Of a DNA stretch of 64,000 nucleotides, positions 44,851 to 53,945 are shown piece after piece; position 1 is the stretch's first letter, and each line of letters opens with the position of its first letter. The position numbers were made by a program, and so were the translations under genes. Source of the stretch: JBKXSZ01 sp047017005 (GTDB lineage Bacteria; Bacillota; Clostridia; TANB77; CAG-508); NCBI GenBank assembly GCA_047017005.1, contig JBKXSZ010000004.1, positions 1 through 64,000 of the forward strand, read 5' to 3'. The notes beneath the pieces were generated by a model. That model had not been told where the DNA came from. It did not search any database and worked only from the letters and a program-made list of their open reading frames with translations.

Positions 44851-46548
44851 GTGTCAACTAAATTTGTTTTTTATTAAGTCAAACTACCTTTACTTCTAGG
44901 GCTTCACAACTTTTTTCGTTAAAAAAAGTAATGACCCCCCTTTTTTCTGATATAATTGATTCGCCACAAATCCAAATCCAGAAAGGTTGGTCATTATGGA
45001 ATCTATTATACCTCTATTACTAGCACATATTCAAGTGCTTAATAATCAAATTAAATATTTATTACTTTTTATAGCTAAAAATATACCTCTTAAATCTAAA
45101 CAACACTATGACTGCTATAGCCCTAAATACAATAAGTTGAAGGTTGATAAACTTCCTATTTTAAATACTCCTATTAAAAAGAAAAACTTTAAAATTCTTT
45201 TAAATGAGTATCTTATTTCTAATGGAAAAGTTCTTAAACCTGTTAAGCATCATTCTAACTGTACTATTCCTTCAAGTATTATTTGCCCTTGTTGTGATGC
45301 TCCTTCTGATTATATTTATGATAATACTGGTGGGCGTGGTCAATTCCTTTGTAAAGTTTGTAATACTCGTTTTAATCAAAATAACTATGCTTCCTTACAT
45401 TTCGATTTTGCTTGCCCTTATTGTGGTAAACCTCTTTCTACTAAAAAGGAACGTAAGCATTTTATTATTCATCGTTGCCGTAATCCTAAATGTTCTTTTT
45501 ATTTGAATAACTTGAATTCTTTATCTAAACAAGATTTAGAAGAATACAAATCTAATCCTGAAAATTTTAAACTTCATTACATCTACCGTGAATTTAAAAT
45601 CGACTTCTTTAAAGTTGATTTACATTCTTTACCTAAAAATGCCTCTAGCCTCGCTTTTCGTAAATTTTCTCCTCATATTATGGGCCTTTGCCTTACATAC
45701 TTAGTTAATTGTGGTATGTCTACTCGTGCTACTTCTCGTGTTATGCGTGAAGTTCACGGTGTTAAAATTTCTCATACTCAAATTGCCAGTTATGCTACTA
45801 CTGCTAGCTATTGTATTAAACCTTTTGTGGATTCTTTTGACTACAAACCTACTAACTATTTAGCTGCTGACGAAACTTATACCAAAGTTAAGGGCTCTAA
45901 GCGTTATGTCTGGTTTATTATGGATGCTATCAAAAAATCTATTTTGGGTTATCGTTCTTCTGACTCTCGTGATGTTACTCCTTGTATTTTGGCTATGCGT
46001 ATGGCTTTTGAAAAATTTAAAACCTTTCCTAGCAAGGCTTTAAAATTTGTTGCTGATGGTTTTCCTGCTTATCTTCTTGCTAGACAACAATTTGCTCTTA
46101 ATGGTAAAGATTTTGATGTTACTCAAGTTATTGGATTGACTAATGATGATGCAGTTTCTACGGAATATCGTTGGCTTAAACAAATTATCGAAAGACTTAA
46201 TCGTACTTTTAAGTTTTCTTACAAAGTTACAAATCGGTTATGGCTCTGACGATGGTGCTTCTACCCATTTAGTTTTATTTGTTGCATATTACAATTTTTT
46301 AAGACCGCATCCCTATACCTATTGGAAACCTCTAAACGAAGTGAAGGAACTTGAAAAAGTTGAACTCATGCCTGCTAAGTGGCAAATCCTAATTGAACTT
46401 TCACAACAGCTAATATTACAGCAACAAAAAAATTAAGTTTTTACAACTTCATACTTTACCTTACTTCGGCTTAACTGACTTAAAACGTATTGGTAAATGT
46501 TTTGTCAAATGCATTTACTGCTTTGCAAGTGTCCACTTGACAAAACAT
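44851..46548 (+). mobile_element. Insertion sequence between rnc and the radical SAM gene
   Basis: About 1.7 kb carrying one transposase gene. Codon use differs from the host genes: many CGT arginines and T-ending codons. The left end has GTGTCAACTAAATTTG (44851 onward); the right end, read inward, has TTGTCAAGTGGACACT (up to about 46548), sharing GTCAA and a few more bases. A 24-base imperfect inverted repeat (46489-46512 with 46533-46556) lies at the right end. I could not identify target duplications, so the borders are approximate. Confidence 0.7.
44987..46436 (+). CDS. DDE transposase, needs +1 frameshift at CGG
   Basis: DDE transposase with N-terminal zinc ribbons (CPCCDAPSD, CKVCNTRF, CPYCGKPL, CRNPKC) and an IS6/IS240-like catalytic core: LAADETYTK, VADGFPAYL, and glutamate in QIIERLNRTFK. 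The first frame runs to KVTN and CGG (46235-46237) and then stops four codons later. Skipping the C reads GGT TAT GGC TCT GAC, giving GYGSDDGASTHL, then VAYYNFLRPHPYTYWKPL, a typical DDE C-terminus. The joined protein is 482 residues. The shift falls just after the catalytic glutamate; as in other IS elements it could regulate transposase. Confidence 0.8.
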
Positions 46549-46676
46549 TTATCAATATCGTTAAAATTTTTTAGCCTGAAGTATTATTTAGTATGCTTTT
46601 TTTGTATATTTTTAACTTTTCAATGTGCTTTTTTACATCTTCTAGATAGTTTTTTCATAGTTTATTTTTTCATAGA

Positions 46677-47360
46677 TTACTTTACACTATCCATCTTTTC
46701 TAATGCTTTTCTTGCGGCTTCCATTTCTGCTTGCTTTTTTGTTTTTCCTTCTCCGACATTTAGTCTTTTACCATTACATGTCACTTCTGCAGTAAATGTC
46801 TTGTCATGGTCCGGCCCTTTTTCCTCTAAAATATTATATCTAATATTAACTTCTCCATTTTGTTGCAACTTTTCCTGCAATACTGTTTTATAGTCTTTCA
46901 TTCCTACATGTTTTGCTGCAATTGCTATCTCTTTTGTTAAATTATCCAAAATAAACTTCTTTGCACTCTTTAAACCAGCGTCTAAATATATAGCAGCAAT
47001 AACAGCCTCTACAGCATCTGCTAAAATAGCTGGTCTCTGATTTCCATTATTTGCAATTTCACTTTTGCCTAGAAATAAGAAATCACTAAAATTATGCTGT
47101 TTTGCTATTTTATATAAACTTTGCTCACATACGACTGAAGCTCTAACTTTAGTCATTTCTCCTTCTCTTAATTTAGGGTAATTTCGATATAGATAATCAC
47201 TACTAACAAATTCTAAAATACTATCCCCTAAATATTCTAATTTTTCATTACTTTCTATCTTATGTTCATATGCATAAGATGTATGGGTAAGTGCATTTCT
47301 CACTAGTTCTTTTTTCTTAAAAGTATAGCCAATGTTCTTTTCAAAATCTTCTATTTCCAA
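46677..47360 (-). CDS. rnc: Ribonuclease III
   Basis: 227-residue dsRNA endonuclease: signature NEKLEYLGDSILEFV (catalytic acidic residues), VEAVIAAIYLDAG, and a C-terminal dsRNA-binding domain ending KTKKQAEMEAARKAL. It follows acpP by 114 bases. Downstream it runs into the insertion sequence instead of the usual radical SAM and smc genes. Confidence 0.97.
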   Translation of the reverse strand: MEIEDFEKNIGYTFKKKELVRNALTHTSYAYEHKIESNEKLEYLGDSILEFVSSDYLYRNYPKLREGEMTKVRASVVCEQSLYKIAKQHNFSDFLFLGKSEIANNGNQRPAILADAVEAVIAAIYLDAGLKSAKKFILDNLTKEIAIAAKHVGMKDYKTVLQEKLQQNGEVNIRYNILEEKGPDHDKTFTAEVTCNGKRLNVGEGKTKKQAEMEAARKALEKMDSVK

Positions 47361-47444
47361 AACTTTCCTTCCTCCTTTCTTGTCTATTATATCGCAAAGC
47401 CCTTAAATAATCAATTATACTAACTGAATAATAAAAAATAAATA

Positions 47445-47467
47445 AGGTACTGGAGAGTCCAATACCT
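47445..47467 (-). terminator. Terminator after acpP
   Basis: Ten-base imperfect stem (AGGTACTGGA with TCCAATACCT) followed by a T-rich run, 8 bases past the acpP stop codon; it separates acpP from rnc partly or fully. Confidence 0.65.
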
Positions 47468-47474
47468 CATCTAT

Positions 47475-47714
47475 TTAAACATTTTCTTTAATGTAGTCTA
47501 CTACATCTCCTACTGTAACAACTTTTTCTGCATCGCTATCTGGAATTTCTAGGTCAAATTCTTCTTCTAGAGCCATAATTAATTCTACGATATCTAGTGA
47601 ATCTGCTCCTAAATCATCGATAAAAGATGCTTCCGTTGTTACGGCTGCTTCTGCAACACCTAGTTGTTCTACGATAATATCTTTTACTTTTTCAAAAACT
47701 TCCTCTGAACTCAT
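47475..47714 (-). CDS. acpP: Acyl carrier protein
   Basis: 79-residue ACP with the phosphopantetheine serine in GADSLDIVEL (Ser39). The start is the ATG at 47714 behind GGAGGAGGTGA; an upstream in-frame ATG would read into that site. It carries fatty-acyl chains for lipid synthesis and follows plsX in the conserved plsX-acpP-rnc order. Confidence 0.97.
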   Translation of the reverse strand: MSSEEVFEKVKDIIVEQLGVAEAAVTTEASFIDDLGADSLDIVELIMALEEEFDLEIPDSDAEKVVTVGDVVDYIKENV

Positions 47715-47836
47715 GACAAGTTCACCTCCTCCCAACGTCTATGCAATTTTATTTATTTTTCTTTATAATGATTACCTAAACAATAATATATCTCTATGCT
47801 ATTGTCAAGTAAATTTAATAACTATTTTTATTCCTT

Positions 47837-48874
47837 TTATGGTAATGTTACTTTATCTATTTTTTTAAATTCTTCTATCATACTGTCTACTGCTTTGCTT
47901 TTTACAAAGGCTTCTGCTTGTTTAATGGTGAAGTGGAATAATTTTTCATCACTACTTCCATGTGCTTTGATTACTGGTTTCTTTACTCCTAAAAATAGTG
48001 CTCCACCATATTCTTTGTAGTCCATTGCTTTTGAAAATCTCTTGATAGCTGGTAATGCTGGTATAGATGCAAGAGTTGATAAAAAGTTCTTCTTTAAATT
48101 TTCTGTTAAGGACCTTTTTATCATTTTTCCCATACCTTCTACTGTTTTTAAGAATACATTTCCAGTAAATCCATCACAAACAATGGCATCTATTTTTCCT
48201 CCAAATACATCTCTTCCTTCTACGTTTCCTACGAAGTTTACTCCATATTCTTCTGCATGTTCGGATAGTAATTGGTAGCTTTCCTTTATTAATTCATTGC
48301 CTTTTGTTGGTTCTGTTCCAATATTCAAAAGTCCGATTGCTGGCTTTTCTATATGATATGTATTTCTTAAATAAATGGTAGCCATTTGTGCAAATTGTAT
48401 TAAATTAAGTGGTTTACAATTTGTATTTGCCCCTGCATCAATTAGCATAAAGCGCTTATGGTATGCTGGAAGCATTGGTGCAATGGCTGGTCTATCAATT
48501 CCTTTTATTCTACCTACTAATAGAGTAGCACCTGTTAAAAGGGCTCCTGAATTTCCAGCTGAGATAAATACATCTCCCTTTCCTTCTTTTAATAGGCGAA
48601 ATCCTACTACCATAGAAGAATCTTTTTTATGTTTAATCGCTTGGGTTGGAATATCTTCCATTACAATCTCTTCTGTTGCATTATATATTTTTAATCTTGG
48701 AGATATGTCTTCTGCTTTTTCTTTTCCATAAAATTCTTTTATCTTTTGTAGAATTACCTCTTCTTTTCCTATTAAAAGAACCTCTGCTTCAATTTCGTTA
48801 ATTGCTTTGACAGCACCCTTTATTGCTTCGTCTGGTGCATTATCTCCACCCATCGCGTCTAATAGTATTACCAT
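47837..48874 (-). CDS. plsX: Phosphate acyltransferase PlsX
   Basis: 345-residue enzyme that makes acyl-phosphate from acyl-ACP for phospholipid synthesis: LLDAMGGDNAP at the N-terminus, ISAGNSGALLTGA, LIDAGANTNCKP, and CDGFTGNVFLKTVEG. No separate fapR or fabH precedes it in this window; the upstream neighbour is tuf, after a 255-base gap with no visible gene. Confidence 0.96.
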   Translation of the reverse strand: MVILLDAMGGDNAPDEAIKGAVKAINEIEAEVLLIGKEEVILQKIKEFYGKEKAEDISPRLKIYNATEEIVMEDIPTQAIKHKKDSSMVVGFRLLKEGKGDVFISAGNSGALLTGATLLVGRIKGIDRPAIAPMLPAYHKRFMLIDAGANTNCKPLNLIQFAQMATIYLRNTYHIEKPAIGLLNIGTEPTKGNELIKESYQLLSEHAEEYGVNFVGNVEGRDVFGGKIDAIVCDGFTGNVFLKTVEGMGKMIKRSLTENLKKNFLSTLASIPALPAIKRFSKAMDYKEYGGALFLGVKKPVIKAHGSSDEKLFHFTIKQAEAFVKSKAVDSMIEEFKKIDKVTLP

Positions 48875-49076
48875 TTATCTGCCCCCATTCAGTTCTTATT
48901 TATTGTTAATTTTTATTTTTACTTTCCCTATTTTATTATTTCTTTTCTAAAAAAGCAATACTTCTTGACCAAGTCGTCTATATTTTCATGATAAAGTAGT
49001 TCTATGTAGCTTTTTCCTATCTTTTTTATTTAAATATTTTTACTTTATTATATTATTTTGCCCTGTTTTGCCACTC

Positions 49077-49112
49077 AAAAAAGAGTTTAGATAAATTCTA
49101 AACTCTTTTTTA
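49077..49112 (-). terminator. Terminator of the str operon
   Basis: Stem of about 14 bases (AAAAAAGAGTTTAG with CTAAACTCTTTTTT) directly after tuf, with T run on the minus strand. Confidence 0.85.
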
Positions 49113-49129
49113 TTCTGTTATTTCTAATA

Positions 49130-50332
49130 TTATTCGATAATGTCAGCAACAACACCTGAACCAACTGTTCTACCACCTTCACGGATAGCAAATCTTAGTC
49201 CTTTTTCAATAGCGATTGGTGTAATAAGTTCGATTGTCATATCTACGTTATCTCCTGGCATAACCATTTCTGTTCCAGCTGGTAATTCAATAACACCTGT
49301 AACGTCTGTTGTTCTGAAGTAGAATTGTGGTCTATATCCATTAAAGAATGGTGTATGACGTCCACCTTCTTCTTTAGTTAGAACGTATACTTGTGATGTG
49401 AATTTTGTATGTGGATGAATTGTTCCTGGCTTTGCAAGTACTTGACCTCTTTCGATATCAGTTCTTTGAATTCCTCTTAGAAGAACACCAATGTTATCTC
49501 CAGCTTCTGCTTGGTCTAATAGCTTTCTGAACATTTCAACACCTGTAACAACAGTTTTTGCTCTTTCTGTTGTAAGACCGATGATTTCAACTTCGTCTTG
49601 AAGTTTAACTGTTCCTCTTTCTACTCTACCTGTAGCAACTGTTCCTCTACCTGTGATAGAGAATACGTCTTCTACTGGCATTAAGAATGGTTGGTCAACT
49701 GGTCTTTCTGGAGTTGGAATATAGCTGTCAATTGCATCTAATAATTCTTTCATTGGAGCATATACAGGATCGTTAGGGTCTTTAGATGTGCTCTCTAATA
49801 CTTTTAATGAAGAACCTTTGATAATTGGAATCTCGTCTCCTGGGAAATCATAGCTTGATAATAAGTCTCTAACTTCCATTTCAACTAATTCTAATAATTC
49901 TGGGTCATCAACCATATCACATTTGTTTAGGTAAACAACGATGTATTTTACACCAACTTGTCTAGCTAAAAGAATGTGTTCTCTTGTTTGTGGCATAGGA
50001 CCATCAGCTGCGGAAACTACTAATACAGCACCATCCATTTGAGCAGCACCAGTAATCATGTTCTTTACGTAATCTGCGTGTCCTGGGCAGTCTACGTGTG
50101 CATAGTGTCTCTTTTCTGTTTCATATTCAACGTGAGCTGTGTTAATTGTGATTCCTCTTGCTTTTTCTTCTGGAGCACCGTCGATTTGATCGTATGCTTC
50201 ATATTGTGCTTGTCCTAATAAACTTAAGTATTTTGTAATAGCTGCAGTTGTAGTTGTTTTACCATGGTCAACGTGTCCGATTGTACCAATGTTAACGTGT
50301 GGTTTTGTTCTTTCAAATTTTGCTTTAGCCAT
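49130..50332 (-). CDS. tuf: Elongation factor Tu
   Basis: 400-residue GTPase that delivers aminoacyl-tRNA to the ribosome: GHVDHGKTT (P-loop), DCPGHADYVKNMI, and NKCDMVDD (guanine specificity). Last gene of the rpsL-rpsG-fusA-tuf operon with a strong ribosome site and terminator. Codon use is biased and contains no CGG. Confidence 0.99.
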   Translation of the reverse strand: MAKAKFERTKPHVNIGTIGHVDHGKTTTTAAITKYLSLLGQAQYEAYDQIDGAPEEKARGITINTAHVEYETEKRHYAHVDCPGHADYVKNMITGAAQMDGAVLVVSAADGPMPQTREHILLARQVGVKYIVVYLNKCDMVDDPELLELVEMEVRDLLSSYDFPGDEIPIIKGSSLKVLESTSKDPNDPVYAPMKELLDAIDSYIPTPERPVDQPFLMPVEDVFSITGRGTVATGRVERGTVKLQDEVEIIGLTTERAKTVVTGVEMFRKLLDQAEAGDNIGVLLRGIQRTDIERGQVLAKPGTIHPHTKFTSQVYVLTKEEGGRHTPFFNGYRPQFYFRTTDVTGVIELPAGTEMVMPGDNVDMTIELITPIAIEKGLRFAIREGGRTVGSGVVADIIE

Positions 50333-50454
50333 TTAAATTTTCCTCCTTTAATTTTGAGATTTTGTTATCTCTATATTTATTTTTAAATTTAATAACGAGT
50401 TAATACATTTTGCAAATGTATTTTACAACATTTTCCTAGAAAATGCAAGTTTAA

Positions 50455-52539
50455 TTATTCTGATTTTTTAGCACGTGTTGCAACAATTTCATCTAATATT
50501 GATTTTGGAACTTCTTCATAGTGTGATGGCTCCATTGCATAAGTTCCTCTACCTTGTGTCTTAGAACGTAAGTCTGTTGCATAACCAAACATTTCAGAAA
50601 GTGGAATAAATCCTCTAATGATTTGGTTTCCTCCTCTTGCTTCCATTCCTTCCATTTTTCCACGTCTTGAGTTAATGTCTCCAATAACATCTCCCATGTA
50701 TTCTTCTGGAACAGTTACTTCTACTTTCATGATTGGTTCTAGAATAACAGATTTTGCTTTCTTACATCCTTCTTTGAAAGCCATAGAGGCAGCAATCTTG
50801 AAGGCCATTTCTGAAGAGTCAACTTCGTGGTAAGAACCGTCTACTAAAGTAGCTTTAAAGTCAATAACTGGGTAACCAGCTAAAACTCCGCTTTCAGCAG
50901 CTTCTCTAATACCAGCTTCGATTGGTTTGATGTATTCTTTTGGAACAACTCCACCAACGATTTTGCTCTCAAATTTGATTCCTGAACCTGGCTCTAATGG
51001 TTCCATTTCTAACCATACATGACCGTATTGTCCTTTACCACCAGATTGACGAATGAATTTACCTTCTACCTTAACGGCGTTACGAATGGTTTCTTTGTAA
51101 GAAACTTGTGGTTTACCTACACTACATTCTACTTTAAATTCTCTCTTTAATCTGTCTACGATGATATCTAAGTGAAGCTCACCCATACCAGCGATAATAG
51201 TTTGACCTGTTTCATGGTCTGTATAAGTTTTAAATGTAGGGTCTTCCTCTGCTAATTTTGCAAGTGCGATACCCATTTTTTCACTATTTGCTTTATCTTT
51301 TGGCTCAATAGCAATGTCAATAACTGGCTCTGGGAATTCCATTGATTCTAGTACTACTGGATGTTGTGGATCACACAAAGTGTCTCCTGTTGTAACATCT
51401 TTTAGTCCTACTGCAGCTACGATATCTCCAGCATAGATTTTATCAATATCTTGTCTGTGGTTTGCATGCATTAATAGAATTCTTCCGATTCTTTCTTTTT
51501 TATCTTTATTTGCATTTAATACTGTAGAGCCAGACTCTAATGTTCCTGAATATACTCTCATGAAGCAAAGTTTTCCAACAAATGGGTCTGTTGCAATTTT
51601 AAATGCTAATGCGGCAAATGGTTCTTTGTCGTCTGTTTTTCTTTCTGTTTCTTCACCATCTAAAGTAACACCCTTGATGTCTGGAATGTCTATTGGTGAT
51701 GGCATAAAGTCAACAATTGCATTTAATAATTCTTGAACACCTTTGTTTTTATAAGAAGAACCGCAAGTAACTGGTACTACTTTATTTGCTATGGTACCAA
51801 TTCTAAGGCCTTTCTTAATCTCTTCCTCTGTTAGTTCTTCTCCTTCTAAGTATTTCATCATTAATTCGTCATCTTGTTCTGCAGCAGCTTCAACCATTTG
51901 GCTTCTAAATTGTTCTGCTTTTTCTTTTAAGTCTTCTGGAATTTCACCTTCTTCAATTACTTTTCCTAAATCATCTTTGTGAACAAATGCTCTCATTTTG
52001 ATTAAATCTACGATTCCTTTGAAGTCTCCTTCTGCTCCAATTGGTAATTGGATAGGAATAGCATTTGCACCTAATCTTTCTCTCATTTGGTTAACGCATG
52101 AATAGAAATCAGCACCTGTGATATCCATTTTATTTACATACGCCATTCTTGGTACGCCGTATTTATCCGCTTGTCTCCATACTGTTTCGGATTGTGGTTG
52201 AACTCCACCTTTTGCACAAAATACAGTTACAGAACCATCAAGTACTCTTAAAGAACGTTCAACCTCAACAGTAAAGTCAACGTGACCAGGGGTATCAATA
52301 ATGTTAATTCTATGGTTTAACCAGTGACATGTTGTAGCAGCAGAAGTAATGGTAATACCTCTTTCTTGCTCTTGTGCCATCCAGTCCATTGTTGCTGCAC
52401 CTTCATGAGTTTCTCCTATCTTATGAACTCTACCTGTGTAGAACAGAATTCTCTCTGTGGTGGTTGTTTTACCAGCATCAATGTGAGCCATAATTCCTAT
52501 ATTTCTTGTTCTCTCTAACGGGAACTCTCTTCCTGCCAT
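50455..52539 (-). CDS. fusA: Elongation factor G
   Basis: 694-residue translocase GTPase: AHIDAGKTTTTERIL, DTPGHVDFTVEVERSLRVL, and NKMD; domain IV and V run to the C-terminus (RGKMEGMEARGGNQIIRGF, SEMFGYATDLRSKTQGRG). Fifty-seven bases after rpsG, in the str operon. Intact, with no in-frame CGG. Confidence 0.99.
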   Translation of the reverse strand: MAGREFPLERTRNIGIMAHIDAGKTTTTERILFYTGRVHKIGETHEGAATMDWMAQEQERGITITSAATTCHWLNHRINIIDTPGHVDFTVEVERSLRVLDGSVTVFCAKGGVQPQSETVWRQADKYGVPRMAYVNKMDITGADFYSCVNQMRERLGANAIPIQLPIGAEGDFKGIVDLIKMRAFVHKDDLGKVIEEGEIPEDLKEKAEQFRSQMVEAAAEQDDELMMKYLEGEELTEEEIKKGLRIGTIANKVVPVTCGSSYKNKGVQELLNAIVDFMPSPIDIPDIKGVTLDGEETERKTDDKEPFAALAFKIATDPFVGKLCFMRVYSGTLESGSTVLNANKDKKERIGRILLMHANHRQDIDKIYAGDIVAAVGLKDVTTGDTLCDPQHPVVLESMEFPEPVIDIAIEPKDKANSEKMGIALAKLAEEDPTFKTYTDHETGQTIIAGMGELHLDIIVDRLKREFKVECSVGKPQVSYKETIRNAVKVEGKFIRQSGGKGQYGHVWLEMEPLEPGSGIKFESKIVGGVVPKEYIKPIEAGIREAAESGVLAGYPVIDFKATLVDGSYHEVDSSEMAFKIAASMAFKEGCKKAKSVILEPIMKVEVTVPEEYMGDVIGDINSRRGKMEGMEARGGNQIIRGFIPLSEMFGYATDLRSKTQGRGTYAMEPSHYEEVPKSILDEIVATRAKKSE

Positions 52540-52596
52540 TTTTCTTTGTTCCTCCTTTCATTTTTCGTTGCTTTCTATGCAACGAGTTTCTTTATT

Positions 52597-53067
52597 TTAC
52601 CATTTGTAATGTGCAAACGCTTTATTTGCTTCTGCCATTTTATGTGTATCTTCTTTTTTCTTAAATGCTCCACCGTTTCCATTTGTAGCATCAATAATTT
52701 CTCCGGCTAATTTCTCAGCCATTGTTTTTTCATGTCTATTTCTAGCATAAGTTACAAGCCATCTTAACCCTAAAGTCTGTCTTCTTTCTGGTCGAATCTC
52801 TAATGGAACTTGGTATGTTGCTCCACCAACTCTTCTAGCTTTTACTTCTAGAACTGGCATGATATTATTAAGTGCTGCTTCAAATACTTCTAGTGGATCT
52901 TTTTGCTCTTTTTCTTTTATGATATCAAATGCATCATATACGATTTTTTGAGCAACTGATTTTTTACCATCTAGCATAATGTTATTTACTAATTTTGTTA
53001 CGATTTTGCTATTGTATATTGGATCTGGTAATACATCTCTTTTTGCTATATATCCTTTTCTTGGCAC
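52597..53067 (-). CDS. rpsG: 30S ribosomal protein S7
   Basis: 156-residue S7 that nucleates the 30S head: PRKGYIAKRDVLPDPIYNS and GGATYQVPLEIRPERRQTLG. It follows rpsL after an unusually long 305-base gap that contains a large palindrome. Confidence 0.99.
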   Translation of the reverse strand: MPRKGYIAKRDVLPDPIYNSKIVTKLVNNIMLDGKKSVAQKIVYDAFDIIKEKEQKDPLEVFEAALNNIMPVLEVKARRVGGATYQVPLEIRPERRQTLGLRWLVTYARNRHEKTMAEKLAGEIIDATNGNGGAFKKKEDTHKMAEANKAFAHYKW

Positions 53068-53372
53068 TATTCTTCCCTCCTTAAATTATTTAAATTATTA
53101 ATGCTTCATAAAAGCATTTCGGTACTCTGAAAAGTTTTACTTTTGTTTACTTTTCCGCATAGTGCTTTATAATCTATCTAAATTTAAGTACCTTAAGTTT
53201 AGTAAGAGTACAAGCACTAACTTTATTTGCTAAATTCCTATCTCAAAAAAATTGAATAAATTAGGTATATTGTGCAATTTTGATATTGGTTTCAAGCTGA
53301 AGGCGTACGAGTGTACGTTGAAGTTTGAAAGCAATAGCGAAATTGTGCAAGATGCCTGATTTAGTCGATTTT
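53068..53372. other. Gap between rpsL and rpsG
   Basis: 305 bases without a gene, largely the palindrome at 53258-53362 and an AT-rich flank. No promoter with a clear -35 and -10 was found for rpsG. Confidence 0.6.
53258..53362. repeat. 105-base imperfect palindrome between rpsL and rpsG
   Basis: The left arm (53258-53309) and the reverse complement of the right arm (53311-53362) match at most positions over about 50 bases, with a CGTAC/GTACG tip around a short loop. Inner CAATTT and TTTCAA blocks match well. Many mismatches are T-for-C on the left, which would pair as U-G only in a plus-strand RNA. It could be a miniature mobile element or an operon regulatory structure. Confidence 0.65.
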
Positions 53373-53786
53373 TTATTTTTTAGGTTTTTTAGCTCCATAT
53401 TTAGAACGAGCTTGCATTCTATCTTTAACACCAGCTGTATCTAATGTTCCTCTTATGATATGGTATCTAACTCCTGGAAGGTCTTTTACCCTACCACCTC
53501 TTATTAATACAACACTGTGTTCTTGTAGGTTATGTCCTATACCTGGGATATAAGATGTTACTTCATAACCATTTGAAAGTCTAACTCTGGCAACTTTTCT
53601 TAAAGCTGAGTTTGGCTTTTTAGGTGTAACTGTTTTAACAACTGTACATACTCCTCTTTTTTGTGGAGCTCTGTTGTTTGTTAATCTCTTATTTTTTGAG
53701 TTCCATCCATGTTGTAAAGCTGGAGATTTTGATTTTGTTACTCCTGTTTGTCTTCCTTTTCTTACTAATTGATTAATTGTTGGCAC
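53373..53786 (-). CDS. rpsL: 30S ribosomal protein S12
   Basis: 137-residue S12 of the decoding centre: TINQLVRKGR, the KKPNSALRKVARVRL loop, and PGIGHNLQEHSVVLIRGGRVKDLPG. The start codon is GTG at 53786, 11 bases after an AGGAGGTGA site; no ATG nearby fits. First gene of the str operon with its own promoter; rpoB/rpoC are not adjacent. Confidence 0.99.
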   Translation of the reverse strand: MPTINQLVRKGRQTGVTKSKSPALQHGWNSKNKRLTNNRAPQKRGVCTVVKTVTPKKPNSALRKVARVRLSNGYEVTSYIPGIGHNLQEHSVVLIRGGRVKDLPGVRYHIIRGTLDTAGVKDRMQARSKYGAKKPKK

Positions 53787-53871
53787 TTAAATTTCACCTC
53801 CTGTTTTTATTTTAAAATTAATATATTGTTACAGAGTTACACATTTCATGTATCCTATCGTAACATTATAT

Positions 53872-53900
53872 ATTTTAGCATCTTTTGGTAAATAAGTCAA
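53872..53900 (-). promoter_or_regulatory. Sigma-A promoter of the str operon
   Basis: TTGACT (53895-53900), 17-base spacer, TAAAAT (53872-53877) on the minus strand, just after the terminator of the coiled-coil gene and about 85 bases before rpsL. Confidence 0.75.
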
Positions 53901-53901
53901 T

Positions 53902-53936
53902 AAAAACCATAGAACTTTTTTAATTCTATGGTTTTT
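53902..53936 (-). terminator. Terminator after the coiled-coil gene
   Basis: Perfect 13-base stem (53902-53914 with 53924-53936) ten bases past the stop codon, with T run; it separates the coiled-coil gene from the str promoter. Confidence 0.85.
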
Positions 53937-53945
53937 ATATTTTTC

